NCBI GenBank assembly: GCA_964541895.1
Contig: CAZISM010000113.1
Coordinates: forward strand, 1 to 17,256
DNA: 17,256 nucleotides
Direction of reading: 5' to 3'
From: CAZISM01 sp964541895
GTDB taxonomy: Bacteria; Zhuqueibacterota; Zhuqueibacteria; Residuimicrobiales; Residuimicrobiaceae
Program-made: the position numbers and the translations under genes
In this document: positions 14,553 to 17,256 of the stretch, piece after piece
Numbering within the stretch: the stretch's first letter is position 1
How the letters are laid out: each line of letters opens with the position of its first letter
The notes under the pieces: model-generated
Told to the model about the DNA's origin: nothing
The model's input: only the letters and a program-made list of their open reading frames with translations
Databases searched by the model: none

Positions 14553-15704
14553 CTACTCTGCAACGGTTATCCAGCGCTGTTCGTCGGCCGACTGCTGCCC
14601 CGCTTCCAGCACCTGCTGGCAACGCAAGCCGTCGCGAAAATCCGGATGAACCGGCTTGCCCTCTCGGATGGCCGTCATGAGATTAAACGCCTGGTTGACG
14701 AAGGTATCGCCATAGCCGATGATATGGCCGGAAGGCCACCAGTTCGCCATGTAGGGGTGCACGCCTTCACCCACCTGCACCCGGCGATACCCTTGCGTGT
14801 GTCCTTTATCCGAATTGAGATACACTTCCAGCTCGTTCATTTTTTCCATATCAAAGATGACAGCGCCTTTGCTGCCGTTCACTTCGATGCGATTCTGATT
14901 GCGATGGCCGGTGCCATAGCGGGTGGCTTCGATATAACCGATGGCGCGGCGATTTTTAAAACGCATCATAAAGGCAGAGGCGTCATCCACATCCACGGTG
15001 CCCATGTCCGTGCCGGCCACAGCCACGAGGCCGTCGACAAAGGCGGGTTTCGGGCGCTCTGTGATAAACGTGGTCTGCATGGCGCAGACCTGCTCGATGT
15101 CGCCCACCAGCCAGTGCGCCAGATCGACCACATGAGCGCCAAGATCGCCGTGCACACCGTAGCCGGCGTCTTTGCGCTGCAGACGCCAGACCAGCGGAAA
15201 ACCGGGATCCACCAGCCAGCTCTGCTGGTAAATGCCGCGGAAATGATAAATCTCGCCCAGTTCACCGTCATCGATCATCTGCTTGGCCAGCGCCAGTGCC
15301 GGCACACAGCGATAGTTAAAGCCGATCATATTGATTACGCCGGCTTTTTCCACCGCCTCCACCATGGCCCTGGCGTCCTGCAGAGACAGGGCCAATGGCT
15401 TTTCACAAAGAACGTGTTTGCCGTTGCGAGCCGCCGCCATCGCCACTTGAGCATGAATGGCGCTGGGAGCGGCGATATCCACCAGATCCACTTTGGGATC
15501 GTTGACCACCTCCTGCCAGTCCAGGGTCCACTGTTGCCAGCCCCAACGTTCCGCCACCTGACTGATGCTCTCCTCGTTGGCGCAGAGGACCCGTTTGACC
15601 ACACGCACCCCGGCATCAAAAAACAGCGGTAAATCCGTATAACCGTGCGTATGGGCCCGGCCCATGAACTTGTGACCGATCAAGCCGATGTTGATTTCTT
15701 TCAT
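14553..15704 (-). CDS. Gfo/Idh/MocA-family oxidoreductase
   Basis: The product has 383 residues, normal for the family. It is a cytoplasmic NAD(P)-dependent dehydrogenase likely to act on a sugar, inositol or sugar derivative; the substrate is unresolved. The nucleotide-binding N-terminus is INIGLIGHKFMGRAH (about 4-18). The conserved C100-E-K-P carries K102. The C-terminal domain has HGDLGAHVVDLAHW (about 186-199) with likely catalytic residues H191 and D187. Of two possible starts I chose 15704, where AAGGA sits about seven bases upstream and the N-terminus is typical. The alternative at 15719 overlaps the ROK stop by four bases but lacks a clear ribosome site. It forms a close pair with the ROK kinase gene. 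Confidence 0.9.
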   Translation of the reverse strand: MKEINIGLIGHKFMGRAHTHGYTDLPLFFDAGVRVVKRVLCANEESISQVAERWGWQQWTLDWQEVVNDPKVDLVDIAAPSAIHAQVAMAAARNGKHVLCEKPLALSLQDARAMVEAVEKAGVINMIGFNYRCVPALALAKQMIDDGELGEIYHFRGIYQQSWLVDPGFPLVWRLQRKDAGYGVHGDLGAHVVDLAHWLVGDIEQVCAMQTTFITERPKPAFVDGLVAVAGTDMGTVDVDDASAFMMRFKNRRAIGYIEATRYGTGHRNQNRIEVNGSKGAVIFDMEKMNELEVYLNSDKGHTQGYRRVQVGEGVHPYMANWWPSGHIIGYGDTFVNQAFNLMTAIREGKPVHPDFRDGLRCQQVLEAGQQSADEQRWITVAE

Positions 15705-15715
15705 ATCCTCTTCCT

Positions 15716-16573
15716 TCATGGTATCTGTTGATCCTGCCACAACGCGGCAGCGCCCAGCACGCCCACATGCATCAGCGTCGAAGGCGTTATGACAACGGAA
15801 GCCAGAGCCGGTGTGAAAACAAAATCCTGCATGGCTTCCCACATGGATTTTTCAAACAGGGTGAACGCCTTGCTGACCGAACCGCCCAGGATGATTTTTT
15901 GCGGATCCACGGCGTACATGATATTTTTGATGGCATGACCAAAGTGACGCCCGAATTCATCGAACAGCGCCAGCGCTTCGCCGTCGCCGCGGACAGCCGC
16001 CTCGTACACCGCTTCGCCGCTGCTGTTGTGCACGTTTTTAAAAAACTGGCCGCAGCAGTAATACTCCAGATTACGATCCAGGTAGCTCATCATGCCGAAT
16101 TCGCCGGCTCCGCAGGTAGAGCCGGAGTAGAGATGGTTATTGAGAATCAAACCGGCGCCCAGTCCGGTGCCGACGATCAGGCCGACCATATTCCGGCACT
16201 CCCGGCCCTTCCCGTAATAGCGCTCGCCCAATGCAAAACAGTTGGCGTCGTTATTGACATAAACCGGTAGGCCGTAGCGGGCCTGCACCTGCGCTTTGAG
16301 CTCCACCCGCTTCCAGGAAGGGATGTTCACCGTATCATAAACGATACCCTGCTCCACATCCACTACTGAAGGCACGCCAAAGCCGATAGCCGTCACCTCC
16401 GCGCGCATAACCGAATCGATCAGGCTGAAAATATCGCCCAGGATCTCCTGCTCGCTCGCCTGCGCCGGGATGGCCTGGCTGACAAGGTGCAGGATGGATG
16501 GCCCCTGCACCAAACCGACGCGTACGTTAGTGCCGCCCAGATCGATCCCCATCAACACCGGCTCTGTTTTCAT
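15716..16573 (-). CDS. ROK-family sugar kinase with altered zinc motif
   Basis: The product has 285 residues, slightly short for ROK proteins, and has no DNA-binding N-terminus, so it is likely a kinase and not a repressor. It probably phosphorylates a hexose or related sugar in the cytoplasm. Visible signatures are the phosphate loop D11-L-G-G-T15, the catalytic D109 in VNNDANCFALGE, and GTGLGAG (135-141). The usual ROK zinc site (His plus three Cys) is reduced here to GEFGMMSYLDRNLEYYCCG: methionine replaces the histidine, and only C174 aligns with a canonical cysteine. A structural relative with a related non-zinc motif exists, to my recollection, so this may be a subfamily trait. It is the first gene after the candidate promoter. 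The substrate is unknown. Confidence 0.88.
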   Translation of the reverse strand: MKTEPVLMGIDLGGTNVRVGLVQGPSILHLVSQAIPAQASEQEILGDIFSLIDSVMRAEVTAIGFGVPSVVDVEQGIVYDTVNIPSWKRVELKAQVQARYGLPVYVNNDANCFALGERYYGKGRECRNMVGLIVGTGLGAGLILNNHLYSGSTCGAGEFGMMSYLDRNLEYYCCGQFFKNVHNSSGEAVYEAAVRGDGEALALFDEFGRHFGHAIKNIMYAVDPQKIILGGSVSKAFTLFEKSMWEAMQDFVFTPALASVVITPSTLMHVGVLGAAALWQDQQIP

Positions 16574-16627
16574 CTTGTTCCGTTAACCATCATGTTATTC
16601 AAGAGTAATGTGTTGGAACTGGTCCAT

Positions 16628-16656
16628 AGTATAGGCAAACCGGGAAAGAAAATCAA
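16628..16656 (-). promoter_or_regulatory. Candidate sigma70-like promoter for the minus-strand series
   Basis: On the minus strand TTGATT (16656-16651, four of six to consensus) lies 17 bp from TATACT (16633-16628, five of six). It points at the ROK start at 16573 and would give a leader of about 48 nt. The pair and spacing are good. It may be the main promoter of the ROK-to-dehydrogenase series, with the partial MDR gene upstream transcribed separately or read through. A weak hairpin lies at 16680-16699 but has no T tract. Confidence 0.55.
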
Positions 16657-16731
16657 GGACATTTACCTGCCGGGCGGATCCGACGCCACGGAGCGCCGGA
16701 CTGGTATGGTCCACACGCAAGGCGGGCTGTC

Positions 16732-17256
16732 TCAGGGCTGCAAAAGCACTTTTAAAAGGCCTTGCTCCCGATTGCGCAATCGCTTGAACCAGTCTGCGCC
16801 TTCCGGCAAAGGAGCCGTAGCACTGAGCAGGGCATCGACGTCGAGGGAACGGCGCCGGATCATTTCCAGCACGGCAGGATATTCGCCGGCAATGGCGCAG
16901 GAACCCTGCAAACGAATCTGCCGGCTTACCACCGCCTGCAGCGGCAGATCGACGCCGGGGACAAGGTTGCCGATCAGAGCCACCGATCCGCCCTTGCGCA
17001 CCGCGGCGACCGCCGTGTGCACGCTGCTGCGGTTGCCCACCGCATCGAAAGCGACATCCGCACCCCGACCGGAGGTGTGCTGAAGGATGGTCTCGAACAC
17101 TTCCGGCATGTCCGCCGGCAACACCAGATCAGCGCCCAAATCCTGCGCCAGCTGCAATCGACCCTGATCCAGGTCCAGCGCTATAATTTTTCCGCATCCC
17201 ACATTGGTCAGGATCTGAATCAGACACAGACCGATAGTGCCGGCGCCCACCACCAC
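16732..17256 (-). CDS. Partial MDR dehydrogenase, C-terminal half
   Basis: Only 174 residues of the C-terminal part are present; the gene runs off the right edge and its start is outside. The fragment begins in the NAD-binding fold with VVVGAGTIGL (the GxGxxG motif), and an acidic end to the second strand (ALDLDQGRL) favours NAD. It continues through GRGADVAFDAVG and RKGGSVALIGN, which are typical of zinc-type medium-chain alcohol or sugar dehydrogenases. The catalytic zinc residues lie in the missing N-terminal half, so zinc dependence cannot be checked. The stop is TGA (16734-16732). It lies 158 bp before the ROK gene on the same strand, with a candidate promoter between. It is a different gene from the dehydrogenase at 5519-6553. 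Confidence 0.85.
   Translation of the reverse strand: MVVGAGTIGLCLIQILTNVGCGKIIALDLDQGRLQLAQDLGADLVLPADMPEVFETILQHTSGRGADVAFDAVGNRSSVHTAVAAVRKGGSVALIGNLVPGVDLPLQAVVSRQIRLQGSCAIAGEYPAVLEMIRRRSLDVDALLSATAPLPEGADWFKRLRNREQGLLKVLLQP

Noticed and set aside
14544..15632. Plus-strand open frame of 362 codons
   Set aside because: It is antisense to the Gfo/Idh/MocA gene and its sequence shows no family signature.

Overview
The window is a carbohydrate-use locus from a Gram-negative-type bacterium. Outer-membrane-style components (the N-terminus of a TonB-receptor-like protein and a DUF5916-type beta-barrel) sit beside secreted glycosidases and lipoprotein or soluble sugar enzymes. The mix of a carboxypeptidase-regulatory-like domain at a receptor N-terminus, a DUF5916 barrel, a UroD-like protein and Gfo/Idh/MocA enzymes resembles FCB-superphylum or candidate-phylum genomes (KSB1, Calditrichota and similar). 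That placement is a guess from gene content. The candidate promoters read as E. coli-like sigma70 sites (TATAAT or TATACT at -10, 16-17 bp spacers), not the Bacteroidota type.

Layout. On the left is the 5' end of a minus-strand receptor-like gene, followed by a 716-bp intergenic region. A plus-strand pair follows: a secreted class C beta-lactamase/EstB-family serine hydrolase and, 5 bp later, a secreted GH27 alpha-galactosidase-type enzyme. An array of hairpin repeats separates this pair from a convergent minus-strand gene series that fills the rest of the window. In transcription order (right to left) the series is: a partial MDR dehydrogenase; then, behind a good sigma70-like promoter, a ROK kinase, a Gfo/Idh/MocA oxidoreductase, a cytoplasmic aldose 1-epimerase, ribulokinase (araB), L-ribulose-5-phosphate 4-epimerase (araD), a lipoprotein aldose 1-epimerase, a DUF5916 barrel, a UroD-family protein, a polyol-type MDR dehydrogenase and, after a 168-bp repeat-bearing gap, a secreted GH29 alpha-L-fucosidase.

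How it may work. The secreted GH27 and GH29 enzymes would trim galactosyl (or arabinopyranosyl) and fucosyl side chains from plant-type polysaccharides. The two mutarotases would equilibrate released sugars outside and inside the cytoplasm. AraB and AraD would send L-ribulose to D-xylulose-5-phosphate. The ROK, Gfo/Idh/MocA and MDR enzymes would handle other monosaccharides. L-arabinose isomerase, a transporter and a regulator are all absent from the window.

I see no CRISPR array, phage, transposase, rRNA, tRNA or defence system. The most interesting items are a terminator-like hairpin between araB and araD whose 5' arm can alternatively pair with the araD ribosome-binding region, a UroD-like gene inside a sugar operon, a ROK kinase with a degraded zinc motif, araBD without araA beside a polyol dehydrogenase, and two families of intergenic repeats. 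None proves a new system.
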